Shown here one piece after another: positions 1 to 13,900 of a stretch of DNA of 64,000 nucleotides. Source of the stretch: Coriaria nepalensis (lineage: Eukaryota; Streptophyta; Magnoliopsida; Cucurbitales; Coriariaceae); contig CP114493.1 in the NCBI GenBank assembly GCA_027186245.1, forward strand, positions 4,471,501-4,535,500. The letters run 5' to 3'. The notes beneath the pieces were generated by a model. It made no database searches. It saw only the letters and a list, made by a program, of their open reading frames with translations, and was not told where the DNA came from. The number at the start of each line of letters is the position of its first letter. Position 1 is the first letter of the stretch. Made by a program: the position numbers and the translations under genes.

Positions 1-2152
1 GATTTTAAGGTGAAACAAATGCATACATATCCCCCAATGGTCGTTAGCATATTGTGCACGAAACTCATGATTCAAGTGCAAAAATAGAATTCGTTCGACT
101 CGCCTTAATATGAATCAGTGGCTTGAGGTGACTATTTAACATGATTCTAGAATGGAATAAATGCATACATATCCCCTTAATATTATTAACTTGTTGTCAC
201 CAAAACTCATGTTTGAAGTGCAAAAATAGAATTCATTGAAACCGCCTTCATATGGTTCAATTACTTGAGATGACTCATTGACATGATATTAAGGTGAAAA
301 TAAATGCAGATATATCCCCCCAAGGTCATTAACACGTTATGCACGAGCCTCATATTTGAAGAGCTAAAATAGAATTTGTTTGAATCGCCTACTTATTATT
401 CATTGGCTTGAGATGACTCATTTACACGATTTTAAGGTAGAATAAATGCATAAATATCCCCCAAATATTATTAACATGTTGTGCACAAAAGTCCTGTTCG
501 AAGTGCGAAAATGAATTTATTGGAACGCCTTCGTGTGGTCCAATGACTTGAGATGACTCATTGACATGATTTTAATGTGAAACAAATGTACACATATCCC
601 CCAAAGGTCGTTAACATGTTGTGCATGAAACGCATGTTTGAAGTCCGAAAATAGAATTCATTGGAACCGCCTTCATATTGTTCAATGACTTGAGATGATT
701 CATTGACATGATTTTAAGGTGAAACAAATGCACACATATCCCCCAATGGTCGTTATCATATTGTGCACGAAACTCATGATTCAAGTGCGAAAATAGAATT
801 CGTTCGACTCGCCTTATTATGATTCAGTGGCTTGAGGTGACTCATTAACATGATTTTAGAATGGAATAAATGCATACATATCCCCTTAATATTATTAACT
901 TGTTGTGCACCAAAACTCATGTTTGAACTTCAAAAATAGAATTCATTGGAACCGCCTTCATATGGTTCAATGACCTGAGATGAATTGACATGATATTAAG
1001 GTGAAAACAAATGCAGACATATCCCCCCAAGGTCATTAACACGTTATGCACGAACCTCATATTTGAAGTGCTAAAATAGAATTTGTTTGAATCGCCTACT
1101 TATTATTCATTGGTTTGAGGTGACTCATTCACACAATTTTAAGGTGGAATAAATGCATACATATCCCCTAAATATAATTAACATGCTGTGCACAAAAGTC
1201 CTGTTTGAAGTGCGAAAATGAATTTATTGGAACGCCTTCGTATGGTCCAATGACTTGAGATGACTCATTGACATGATTTTAATGTGAAACAAATGTACAC
1301 ATATCCCCCAAAGATCGTTAGCATGTTGTGCATGAAACTCATGTTTGAAGTGCGAAAATAGAATTCGTTCAACTCGTCTTAATATGATTCATTGGCCTGA
1401 GGTGACTCATTGACATGATTTTAAGGAGGAATAAATGCATACATATCCTCTAAATATTATTAACTTGTTGGGCGCCAAACTCATGTTTGAAGTGCAAAAA
1501 TAAAATTAATTGGAAACCGCCTTCTGACGTTCTAATGACTAGAGATGAATCATTGACATGATTTTAAAGTGAAACAAATGCAGACATATCCCCCAAAGGT
1601 CATTAACATGTTATGCACGAACGTCATATTTGAAGTGCTAAAATAGGATTTGTTCGAACAGCCTTCATATAATTCATTGGCTTGAGGTGACTCATCGACA
1701 TAATTTTAAGGTGGAATAAACGCATCCATATCCCCCAGATATTATTAACGTGTTGTGCACGAAAGTCATGTTTGAAGTGCGAAAATAGAATTCATTGGAA
1801 CTGCCTTCATATGGTCTAATGACATGAGATGACTCATTGACATAATTTGAAGGCGACACAAATGCACACATAATCCCCCAACGGTCATTATCATATTGTG
1901 CACGAAAGTCATATTAGAAGTGCGAGGATAGAATTTGTTCGAATTATCTTTAAATGATTCATTGGCTTGAGGTGACTCATTAACATGATTTTAAGGTGGA
2001 ATAAATGCAAACATATCCCTCAAATATTATTAACATGTTGTGCACGAAACTCATGTTTGAAGTGCGAAAACAGAATTAATTGGAACCGCCTTCATACGGT
2101 TCAATGACTTCAGATGACTCATTGACATGATTTTAAGGTGAAACAAATGCAT
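1..2152 (+). repeat. 15-monomer variant HOR unit (2128 bp, monomers 1-7 joined to 24-31)
   Basis: The anchor of monomer 1 lies at 25 and the next at 2153, a period of 2128 bp or 15 monomers. The first ~800 bp match 2131-2930 almost base for base. From about 970 the sequence instead follows 5380-6540; for example 'GACCTGAGATGAATTGACA' and 'CTAAATATAATTAACATGC' occur in both. Relative to the full unit, 16 monomers (about 2280 bp) are missing. The join lies within about 800-970, where monomers 7 and 23, both class B, are too alike to place it exactly. The window begins inside the array, so the unit to the left is unknown. Confidence 0.88.
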
Positions 2153-5100
2153 ACATATCCCCCAATGGTCGTTAGCATATTGTGCACGAAACTCATGATT
2201 CAAGTGCGAAAATAGAATTCGTTCGACTCGCCTTAATATGAATCAGTGGCTTGAGGTGACTATTTAACATGATTCTAGAATGGAATAAATGCATACATAT
2301 CCCCTTAATATTATTAACTTGTTGTCACCAAAACTCATGTTTGAAGTGCAAAAATAGAATTCATTGAAACCGCCTTCATATGGTTCAATTACTTGAGATG
2401 ACTCATTGACATGATATTAAGGTGAAAATAAATGCAGACATATCCCCCCAAGGTCATTAACACGTTATGCACGAGCCTCATATTTGAAGAGCTAAAATAG
2501 AATTTATTTGAATCGCCTACTTATTATTCATTGGCTTGAGATGACTCATTTACACGATTTTAAGGTAGAATAAATGCATAAATATCCCCCAAATATTATT
2601 AACATGTTGTGCACAAAAGTCCTGTTTGAAGTGCGAAAATGAATTTATTGGAACGCCTTCGTGTGGTCCAATGACTTGAGATGACTCATTGACATGATTT
2701 TAATGTGAAACAAATGTACACATATCCCCCAAAGGTCGTTAACATGTTGTGCATGAAACGCATGTTTGAAGTCCGAAAATAGAATTCATTGGAACCGCCT
2801 TCATATTGTTCAATGACTTGAGATGATTCATTGACATGATTTTAAGGTGAAACAAATGCACACATATCCCCCAATGGTCGTTATCATATTGTGCACGAAA
2901 CTCATGATTCAAGTGCGAAAATAGAATTCGTTCGACTCGCCTTAATATGATTCAGTGGCTTGAGGTGACTCATTAACATGATTTTAGAATGGAATAAATG
3001 CATACATATCCCCTTAATATTATTAACTTGTTGTGCACCAAAACTCATGTTTGAACTGCAAAAATAGAATTCATTGGAACCGCCTTCATATGGTTCAATG
3101 ACTTGAGATGACTCATTGACATGATATTAAGGTGAAAACAAATGCAGACATATCCCCCCAAGGTCATTAACACGTTATGCACGAACCTCATATTTGAAGT
3201 GCTAAAATTGAATTTGTTCGAATCGCCTACTTATTATTCATTGGCTTGAGGTGACTCATTCACACAATTTTAAGGTGGAATAAATGCATACATATCCCCC
3301 AAATATTATTAACATGTTGTGCACGAAAGTCATGCTTGAAGTGCGAAAATAGAATTCATTAGAACTGCCTTCATATGGTTCAATTACTTGAGATGACTCA
3401 TTGACATGATTTTATGGTGAAACAAATGCACACATGGATCCCAAAGGTCATTAACATGTTATGCACGAACGTCATATTTGAAGTGCTAAAATAGAATTTG
3501 TTCGAATCGCCTACTTATTATTTATTGGCTTGAGGTGACTCATTCACACAATTTTAAGGTGGAATAAATGCACACATATCCCCCAAATATTATTAACATG
3601 TTGTGCACGAAACCCATGTTTTAAGTACGAAAATGGAATTCATTGGAACCGCCTTCATACGGTTGAATGACTTGAGATGACTCATTGACATGATTTTAAG
3701 GTGAAACAAATACACACATATCCCCCAATAGTCGTTAGCATGTTTTGCACAAAACTCATGATCGAAGGGGTAAATAGAATTCGTTCAACTCGCCTTAATA
3801 TGTGATTCATTGGCTTGAGGTGACTCATTGACAGGATTTTAAGGTGAAATAAATACATACATAACCGCCAAAGATTATTAACATGTTATGCACCAAACTC
3901 ATGTTTGAATTGTGAAAATTTAATTCATTAGAACCGCCTTCATATGGTTCAATTACTTGAGATGACTCATTGACATGATTTTATGGTGAAACAAATGCAT
4001 ACATATCCCCCAAAGGTCATTAACATGTTGTGCACGAAACTCATATTTGAAGTGCGAAAATAGAATTTGTTTTAACAGCCTTCATATAATTCATTGGCTT
4101 GAGGTGACTCGTGGACATAATTTTAAGGTGGAATAAATGCATCCATATCCCCCAGATATTATTAACGTGTAGTGCACGAAACTCATGTTTGAAGTGCGAA
4201 AATAGAATTCAATGGAACTGCCTTCATATGGTCTAATGACATGAGATGAGTCATTGACATGATTCGAAGGTGAAACAAATGCACACATATCCCCCAACGG
4301 TCATTAGCATGTTCTGCACGAAACTCGTATTTGAATTGCGAGGATAGAATTTGTTTGAATTACCTTTAAATGATTCATTGGCTTGAGGTGACTCATTGAC
4401 ATGATTTTAAGGTGGAATAAAAATGCAAACATATCCCCCAAATGTAATTAACATGTTGTGCACAAAACTCATGTTTGAAGTGCGAAAATAGAATTCATTG
4501 GAACCGCGTTCATATGGTTCAATGACTTGAGATGACTCATTGACATGATTCTAAGGTGAAACAAAAATGCACAAATATCCCCCAAATGTCGTCAGCATGT
4601 TATGCACGAAACTCATGATTCAAGTGCGAAAATAGAATTCGTTCGACTCGCCTTAATATGATTCAGTGGCTTGAGGTGACTCACTAACATGATTTTAGAA
4701 TGGAATAAATGCATACATATCCCCTTAATATTATTAACTTGTTGTGCACCAAACTCATGTTTGGAGTGCAAAAATAGAATTCATTGGAACCGCCTTCATA
4801 TGGTTCAATGACTTGAGATGACTCATTGACATGATATTAAGGTGAAAACAAATGCAGACATATCCCCCCAGGGTCATTAACACGTTATGCACGAACCTCA
4901 TATTTGAAGTGCTAAAATAGAATTTGTTCGAACCGCCTACTTATTATTCATTGGCTTGAGGTGACTCATTCACACAATTTTAAGGTGGAATAAATGCATA
5001 CATATCCCCCAAATATTATTAACATGTTGTGCACGAAACTCATGTTTGAAGTGCGAAAATAGAATTCATTGGAACCGCCTTCATATGGTTCAATGACTTT

Positions 5101-6560
5101 AGATGACTCATTGACAAGATTTTAAGGTGAAACAAATGCACACATATCCCCCAATGGTCGTTAGCATGTTGTGCACGAAACTCATGATTCAAGTGCGAAA
5201 ATAGAATTCGTTCGACTCGCCTTATTATGATTCAGTGGCTTGAGGTGACTATTTAACATGATTCTAGAATGGAATAAATGCATACATATCCCCTTAATAT
5301 TATTAACTTGTTGTGCACCAAAACTCATGTTTGAACTGCAAAAATAGAATTCATTGGAACCGCCTTCATATGGTTCAATGACCTGAGATGAATTGACATG
5401 ATATTAAGGTGAAAACAAATGCAGACATATCCCCCCAAGGTCATTAACACGTTATGCACGAACCTCATATTTGAAGTGCTAAAATAGAATTTGTTTGAAT
5501 CGCCTACTTATTATTCATTGGTTTGAGGTGACTCATTCACACAATTTTAAGGTGGAATAAATGCATACATATCCCCTAAATATAATTAACATGCTGTGCA
5601 CAAAAGTCCTGTTTGAAGTGCGAAAATGAATTTATTGGAACGCCTTCGTATGGTCCAATGACTTGAGATGACTCATTGACATGATTTTAATGTGAAACAA
5701 ATGTACACATATCCCCCAAAGATCGTTAGCATGTTGTGCATGAAACTCATGTTTGAAGTGCGAAAATAGAATTCGTTCAACTCGTCTTAATATGATTCAT
5801 TGGCCTGAGGTGACTCATTGACATGATTTTAAGGAGGAATAAATGCATACATATCCTCTAAATATTATTAACTTGTTGGGCGCCAAACTCATGTTTGAAG
5901 TGCAAAAATAAAATTAATTGGAAACCGCCTTCTGACGTTCTAATGACTAGAGATGAATCATTGACATGATTTTAAAGTGAAACAAATGCAGACATATCCC
6001 CCAAAGGTCATTAACATGTTATGCACGAACGTCATATTTGAAGTGCTAAAATAGGATTTGTTCGAACAGCCTTCATATAATTCATTGGCTTGAGGTGACT
6101 CATCGACATAATTTTAAGGTGGAATAAACGCATCCATATCCCCCAGATATTATTAACGTGTTGTGCACGAAAGTCATGTTTGAAGTGCGAAAATAGAATT
6201 CATTGGAACTGCCTTCATATGGTCTAATGACATGAGATGACTCATTGACATAATTTGAAGGCGACACAAATGCACACATAATCCCCCAACGGTCATTATC
6301 ATATTGTGCACGAAAGTCATATTAGAAGTGCGAGGATAGAATTTGTTCGAATTATCTTTAAATGATTCATTGGCTTGAGGTGACTCATTAACATGATTTT
6401 AAGGTGGAATAAATGCAAACATATCCCTCAAATATTATTAACATGTTGTGCACGAAACTCATGTTTGAAGTGCGAAAACAGAATTAATTGGAACCGCCTT
6501 CATACGGTTCAATGACTTCAGATGACTCATTGACATGATTTTAAGGTGAAACAAATGCAT
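2153..6560 (+). repeat. 31-monomer HOR, copy 1 (4408 bp)
   Basis: Reference copy for the numbering. Class order is A B A B A, then A B repeated to monomer 31 (16 A and 15 B), with one A-A neighbour pair at monomers 5 and 6 (anchors about 2720 and 2862). Monomer 10 has GGATCC at 3436 where most A monomers have ATATCCCCC. This copy has the short form just before that site and the G allele at 4250 (TGAGTCA at 4247-4253). Confidence 0.93.
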
Positions 6561-9500
6561 ACATATCCCCCAATGGTCGTTAGCATATTGTGCACGAAAC
6601 TCATGATTCAAGTGCGAAAATAGAATTCGTTCGACTCGCCTTAATATGAATCAGTGGCTTGAGGTGACTATTTAACATGATTCTAGAATGGAATAAATGC
6701 ATACATATCCCCTTAATATTATTAACTTGTTGTCACCAAAACTCATGTTTGAAGTGCAAAAATAGAATTCATTGAAACCGCCTTCATATGGTTCAATTAC
6801 TTGAGATGACTCATTGACATGATATTAAGGTGAAAATAAATGCAGACATATCCCCCCAAGGTCATTAACACGTTATGCACGAGCCTCATATTTGAAGAGC
6901 TAAAATAGAATTTATTTGAATCGCCTACTTATTATTCATTGGCTTGAGATGACTCATTTACACGATTTTAAGGTAGAATAAATGCATAAATATCCCCCAA
7001 ATATTATTAACATGTTGTGCACAAAAGTCCTGTTTGAAGTGCGAAAATGAATTTATTGGAACGCCTTCGTGTGGTCCAATGACTTGAGATGACTCATTGA
7101 CATGATTTTAATGTGAAACAAATGTACACATATCCCCCAAAGGTCGTTAACATGTTGTGCATGAAACGCATGTTTGAAGTCCGAAAATAGAATTCATTGG
7201 AACCGCCTTCATATTGTTCAATGACTTGAGATGATTCATTGACATGATTTTAAGGTGAAACAAATGCACACATATCCCCCAATGGTCGTTATCATATTGT
7301 GCACGAAACTCATGATTCAAGTGCGAAAATAGAATTCGTTCGACTCGCCTTAATATGATTCAGTGGCTTGAGGTGACTCATTAACATGATTTTAGAATGG
7401 AATAAATGCATACATATCCCCTTAATATTATTAACTTGTTGTGCACCAAAACTCATGTTTGAACTGCAAAAATAGAATTCATTGGAACCGCCTTCATATG
7501 GTTCAATGACTTGAGATGACTCATTGACATGATATTAAGGTGAAAACAAATGCAGACATATCCCCCCAAGGTCATTAACACGTTATGCACGAACCTCATA
7601 TTTGAAGTGCTAAAATTGAATTTGTTCGAATCGCCTACTTATTATTCATTGGCTTGAGGTGACTCATTCACACAATTTTAAGGTGGAATAAATGCATACA
7701 TATCCCCCAAATATTATTAACATGTTGTGCACGAAAGTCATGCTTGAAGTGCGAAAATAGAATTCATTAGAACTGCCTTCATATGGTTCAATTACTTGAG
7801 ATGACTCATTGACATGATTTTATGGTGAAACAAATGTGTGCATTTGAAGTGTTATGGATCCCAAAGGTCATTAACATGTTATGCACGAACGTCATATTTG
7901 AAGTGCTAAAATAGAATTTGTTCGAATCGCCTACTTATTATTTATTGGCTTGAGGTGACTCATTCACACAATTTTAAGGTGGAATAAATGCACACATATC
8001 CCCCAAATATTATTAACATGTTGTGCACGAAACCCATGTTTTAAGTACGAAAATGGAATTCATTGGAACCGCCTTCATACGGTTGAATGACTTGAGATGA
8101 CTCATTGACATGATTTTAAGGTGAAACAAATACACACATATCCCCCAATAGTCGTTAGCATGTTTTGCACAAAACTCATGATCGAAGGGGTAAATAGAAT
8201 TCGTTCAACTCGCCTTAATATGTGATTCATTGGCTTGAGGTGACTCATTGACAGGATTTTAAGGTGAAATAAATACATACATAACCGCCAAAGATTATTA
8301 ACATGTTATGCACCAAACTCATGTTTGAATTGTGAAAATTTAATTCATTAGAACCGCCTTCATATGGTTCAATTACTTGAGATGACTCATTGACATGATT
8401 TTATGGTGAAACAAATGCATACATATCCCCCAAAGGTCATTAACATGTTGTGCACGAAACTCATATTTGAAGTGCGAAAATAGAATTTGTTTTAACAGCC
8501 TTCATATAATTCATTGGCTTGAGGTGACTCGTGGACATAATTTTAAGGTGGAATAAATGCATCCATATCCCCCAGATATTATTAACGTGTAGTGCACGAA
8601 ACTCATGTTTGAAGTGCGAAAATAGAATTCAATGGAACTGCCTTCATATGGTCTAATGACATGAGATGAGTCATTGACATGATTCGAAGGTGAAACAAAT
8701 GCACACATATCCCCCAACGGTCATTAGCATGTTCTGCACGAAACTCGTATTTGAATTGCGAGGATAGAATTTGTTTGAATTACCTTTAAATGATTCATTG
8801 GCTTGAGGTGACTCATTGACATGATTTTAAGGTGGAATAAAAATGCAAACATATCCCCCAAATGTAATTAACATGTTGTGCACAAAACTCATGTTTGAAG
8901 TGCGAAAATAGAATTCATTGGAACCGCGTTCATATGGTTCAATGACTTGAGATGACTCATTGACATGATTCTAAGGTGAAACAAAAATGCACAAATATCC
9001 CCCAAATGTCGTCAGCATGTTATGCACGAAACTCATGATTCAAGTGCGAAAATAGAATTCGTTCGACTCGCCTTAATATGATTCAGTGGCTTGAGGTGAC
9101 TCACTAACATGATTTTAGAATGGAATAAATGCATACATATCCCCTTAATATTATTAACTTGTTGTGCACCAAACTCATGTTTGGAGTGCAAAAATAGAAT
9201 TCATTGGAACCGCCTTCATATGGTTCAATGACTTGAGATGACTCATTGACATGATATTAAGGTGAAAACAAATGCAGACATATCCCCCCAGGGTCATTAA
9301 CACGTTATGCACGAACCTCATATTTGAAGTGCTAAAATAGAATTTGTTCGAACCGCCTACTTATTATTCATTGGCTTGAGGTGACTCATTCACACAATTT
9401 TAAGGTGGAATAAATGCATACATATCCCCCAAATATTATTAACATGTTGTGCACGAAACTCATGTTTGAAGTGCGAAAATAGAATTCATTGGAACCGCCT

Positions 9501-10980
9501 TCATATGGTTCAATGACTTTAGACGACTCATTGACAAGATTTTAAGGTGAAACAAATGCACACATATCCCCCAATGGTCGTTAGCATGTTGTGCACGAAA
9601 CTCATGATTCAAGTGCGAAAATAGAATTCGTTCGACTCGCCTTATTATGATTCAGTGGCTTGAGGTGACTATTTAACATGATTCTAGAATGGAATAAATG
9701 CATACATATCCCCTTAATATTATTAACTTGTTGTGCACCAAAACTCATGTTTGAACTGCAAAAATAGAATTCATTGGAACCGCCTTCATATGGTTCAATG
9801 ACCTGAGATGAATTGACATGATATTAAGGTGAAAACAAATGCAGACATATCCCCCCAAGGTCATTAACACGTTATGCACGAACCTCATATTTGAAGTGCT
9901 AAAATAGAATTTGTTTGAATCGCCTACTTATTATTCATTGGTTTGAGGTGACTCATTCACACAATTTTAAGGTGGAATAAATGCATACATATCCCCTAAA
10001 TATAATTAACATGCTGTGCACAAAAGTCCTGTTTGAAGTGCGAAAATGAATTTATTGGAACGCCTTCGTATGGTCCAATGACTTGAGATGACTCATTGAC
10101 ATGATTTTAATGTGAAACAAATGTACACATATCCCCCAAAGATCGTTAGCATGTTGTGCATGAAACTCATGTTTGAAGTGCGAAAATAGAATTCGTTCAA
10201 CTCGTCTTAATATGATTCATTGGCCTGAGGTGACTCATTGACATGATTTTAAGGAGGAATAAATGCATACATATCCTCTAAATATTATTAACTTGTTGGG
10301 CGCCAAACTCATGTTTGAAGTGCAAAAATAAAATTAATTGGAAACCGCCTTCTGACGTTCTAATGACTAGAGATGAATCATTGACATGATTTTAAAGTGA
10401 AACAAATGCAGACATATCCCCCAAAGGTCATTAACATGTTATGCACGAACGTCATATTTGAAGTGCTAAAATAGGATTTGTTCGAACAGCCTTCATATAA
10501 TTCATTGGCTTGAGGTGACTCATCGACATAATTTTAAGGTGGAATAAACGCATCCATATCCCCCAGATATTATTAACGTGTTGTGCACGAAAGTCATGTT
10601 TGAAGTGCGAAAATAGAATTCATTGGAACTGCCTTCATATGGTCTAATGACATGAGATGACTCATTGACATAATTTGAAGGCGACACAAATGCACACATA
10701 ATCCCCCAACGGTCATTATCATATTGTGCACGAAAGTCATATTAGAAGTGCGAGGATAGAATTTGTTCGAATTATCTTTAAATGATTCATTGGCTTGAGG
10801 TGACTCATTAACATGATTTTAAGGTGGAATAAATGCAAACATATCCCTCAAATATTATTAACATGTTGTGCACGAAACTCATGTTTGAAGTGCGAAAACA
10901 GAATTAATTGGAACCGCCTTCATACGGTTCAATGACTTCAGATGACTCATTGACATGATTTTAAGGTGAAACAAATGCAT
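6561..10980 (+). repeat. 31-monomer HOR, copy 2 (4420 bp)
   Basis: Same monomer order as copy 1. It is 12 bp longer because 7837-7855 carries a 19-bp patch where copy 1 has 7 bp. It keeps the G allele (8670). A private T-to-C change at 9524 turns a TGACTCA into CGACTCA. The BamHI site of monomer 10 is at 7856. Confidence 0.93.
7837..7855 (+). repeat. 19-bp patch replacing 7 bp in monomer 10 (copy 2)
   Basis: Between AAATG and GGATCC, copies 1, 5, 6 and 7 have CACACAT, whereas here there are 19 bp (TGTGCATTTGAAGTGTTAT after a TG). The inserted text resembles pieces of the satellite itself (TGTGCA, TTTGAAGTG, GTTATG), like a templated filler at a repaired break. Confidence 0.9.
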
Positions 10981-13900
10981 ACATATCCCCCAATGGTCGT
11001 TAGCATATTGTGCACGAAACTCATGATTCAAGTGCGAAAATAGAATTCGTTCGACTCGCCTTAATATGAATCAGTGGCTTGAGGTGACTATTTAACATGA
11101 TTCTAGAATGGAATAAATGCATACATATCCCCTTAATATTATTAACTTGTTGTCACCAAAACTCATGTTTGAAGTGCAAAAATAGAATTCATTGAAACCG
11201 CCTTCATATGGTTCAATTACTTGAGATGACTCATTGACATGATATTAAGGTGAAAATAAATGCAGACATATCCCCCCAAGGTCATTAACACGTTATGCAC
11301 GAGCCTCATATTTGAAGAGCTAAAATAGAATTTATTTGAATCGCCTACTTATTATTCATTGGCTTGAGATGACTCATTTACACGATTTTAAGGTAGAATA
11401 AATGCATAAATATCCCCCAAATATTATTAACATGTTGTGCACAAAAGTCCTGTTTGAAGTGCGAAAATGAATTTATTGGAACGCCTTCGTGTGGTCCAAT
11501 GACTTGAGATGACTCATTGACATGATTTTAATGTGAAACAAATGTACACATATCCCCCAAAGGTCGTTAACATGTTGTGCATGAAACGCATGTTTGAAGT
11601 CCGAAAATAGAATTCATTGGAACCGCCTTCATATTGTTCAATGACTTGAGATGATTCATTGACATGATTTTAAGGTGAAACAAATGCACACATATCCCCC
11701 AATGGTCGTTATCATATTGTGCACGAAACTCATGATTCAAGTGCGAAAATAGAATTCGTTCGACTCGCCTTAATATGATTCAGTGGCTTGAGGTGACTCA
11801 TTAACATGATTTTAGAATGGAATAAATGCATACATATCCCCTTAATATTATTAACTTGTTGTGCACCAAAACTCATGTTTGAACTGCAAAAATAGAATTC
11901 ATTGGAACCGCCTTCATATGGTTCAATGACTTGAGATGACTCATTGACATGATATTAAGGTGAAAACAAATGCAGACATATCCCCCCAAGGTCATTAACA
12001 CGTTATGCACGAACCTCATATTTGAAGTGCTAAAATTGAATTTGTTCGAATCGCCTACTTATTATTCATTGGCTTGAGGTGACTCATTCACACAATTTTA
12101 AGGTGGAATAAATGCATACATATCCCCCAAATATTATTAACATGTTGTGCACGAAAGTCATGCTTGAAGTGCGAAAATAGAATTCATTAGAACTGCCTTC
12201 ATATGGTTCAATTACTTGAGATGACTCATTGACATGATTTTATGGTGAAACAAATGTGTGCATTTGAAGTGTTATGGATCCCAAAGGTCATTAACATGTT
12301 ATGCACGAACGTCATATTTGAAGTGCTAAAATAGAATTTGTTCGAATCGCCTACTTATTATTTATTGGCTTGAGGTGACTCATTCACACAATTTTAAGGT
12401 GGAATAAATGCACACATATCCCCCAAATATTATTAACATGTTGTGCACGAAACCCATGTTTTAAGTACGAAAATGGAATTCATTGGAACCGCCTTCATAC
12501 GGTTGAATGACTTGAGATGACTCATTGACATGATTTTAAGGTGAAACAAATACACACATATCCCCCAATAGTCGTTAGCATGTTTTGCACAAAACTCATG
12601 ATCGAAGGGGTAAATAGAATTCGTTCAACTCGCCTTAATATGTGATTCATTGGCTTGAGGTGACTCATTGACAGGATTTTAAGGTGAAATAAATACATAC
12701 ATAACCGCCAAAGATTATTAACATGTTATGCACCAAACTCATGTTTGAATTGTGAAAATTTAATTCATTAGAACCGCCTTCATATGGTTCAATTACTTGA
12801 GATGACTCATTGACATGATTTTATGGTGAAACAAATGCATACATATCCCCCAAAGGTCATTAACATGTTGTGCACGAAACTCATATTTGAAGTGCGAAAA
12901 TAGAATTTGTTTTAACAGCCTTCATATAATTCATTGGCTTGAGGTGACTCGTGGACATAATTTTAAGGTGGAATAAATGCATCCATATCCCCCAGATATT
13001 ATTAACGTGTAGTGCACGAAACTCATGTTTGAAGTGCGAAAATAGAATTCAATGGAACTGCCTTCATATGGTCTAATGACATGAGATGACTCATTGACAT
13101 GATTCGAAGGTGAAACAAATGCACACATATCCCCCAACGGTCATTAGCATGTTCTGCACGAAACTCGTATTTGAATTGCGAGGATAGAATTTGTTTGAAT
13201 TACCTTTAAATGATTCATTGGCTTGAGGTGACTCATTGACATGATTTTAAGGTGGAATAAAAATGCAAACATATCCCCCAAATGTAATTAACATGTTGTG
13301 CACAAAACTCATGTTTGAAGTGCGAAAATAGAATTCATTGGAACCGCGTTCATATGGTTCAATGACTTGAGATGACTCATTGACATGATTCTAAGGTGAA
13401 ACAAAAATGCACAAATATCCCCCAAATGTCGTCAGCATGTTATGCACGAAACTCATGATTCAAGTGCGAAAATAGAATTCGTTCGACTCGCCTTAATATG
13501 ATTCAGTGGCTTGAGGTGACTCACTAACATGATTTTAGAATGGAATAAATGCATACATATCCCCTTAATATTATTAACTTGTTGTGCACCAAACTCATGT
13601 TTGGAGTGCAAAAATAGAATTCATTGGAACCGCCTTCATATGGTTCAATGACTTGAGATGACTCATTGACATGATATTAAGGTGAAAACAAATGCAGACA
13701 TATCCCCCCAGGGTCATTAACACGTTATGCACGAACCTCATATTTGAAGTGCTAAAATAGAATTTGTTCGAACCGCCTACTTATTATTCATTGGCTTGAG
13801 GTGACTCATTCACACAATTTTAAGGTGGAATAAATGCATACATATCCCCCAAATATTATTAACATGTTGTGCACGAAACTCATGTTTGAAGTGCGAAAAT

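Noticed and set aside
3424..3445. GGATCC-bearing monomers as possible insertion junctions of a mobile element
   Set aside because: Sequence on both sides continues the monomer in register. Only a few bases differ (ATATCCCCC to ATGGATCCC), and no terminal repeats or target duplications flank them.
4091..4297. Minus-strand 68-codon open frame repeated at 8511, 12931, 17351, 21759, 26167, 30575 and 38963 (related 62-codon frames at 32586 and 35285)
   Set aside because: It recurs with the HOR period, lies wholly within satellite monomers, begins with TTG rather than ATG, and spans just over one monomer length. It has no domain, signal or promoter context. Identity between copies is explained by repeat homogenisation, not protein selection.
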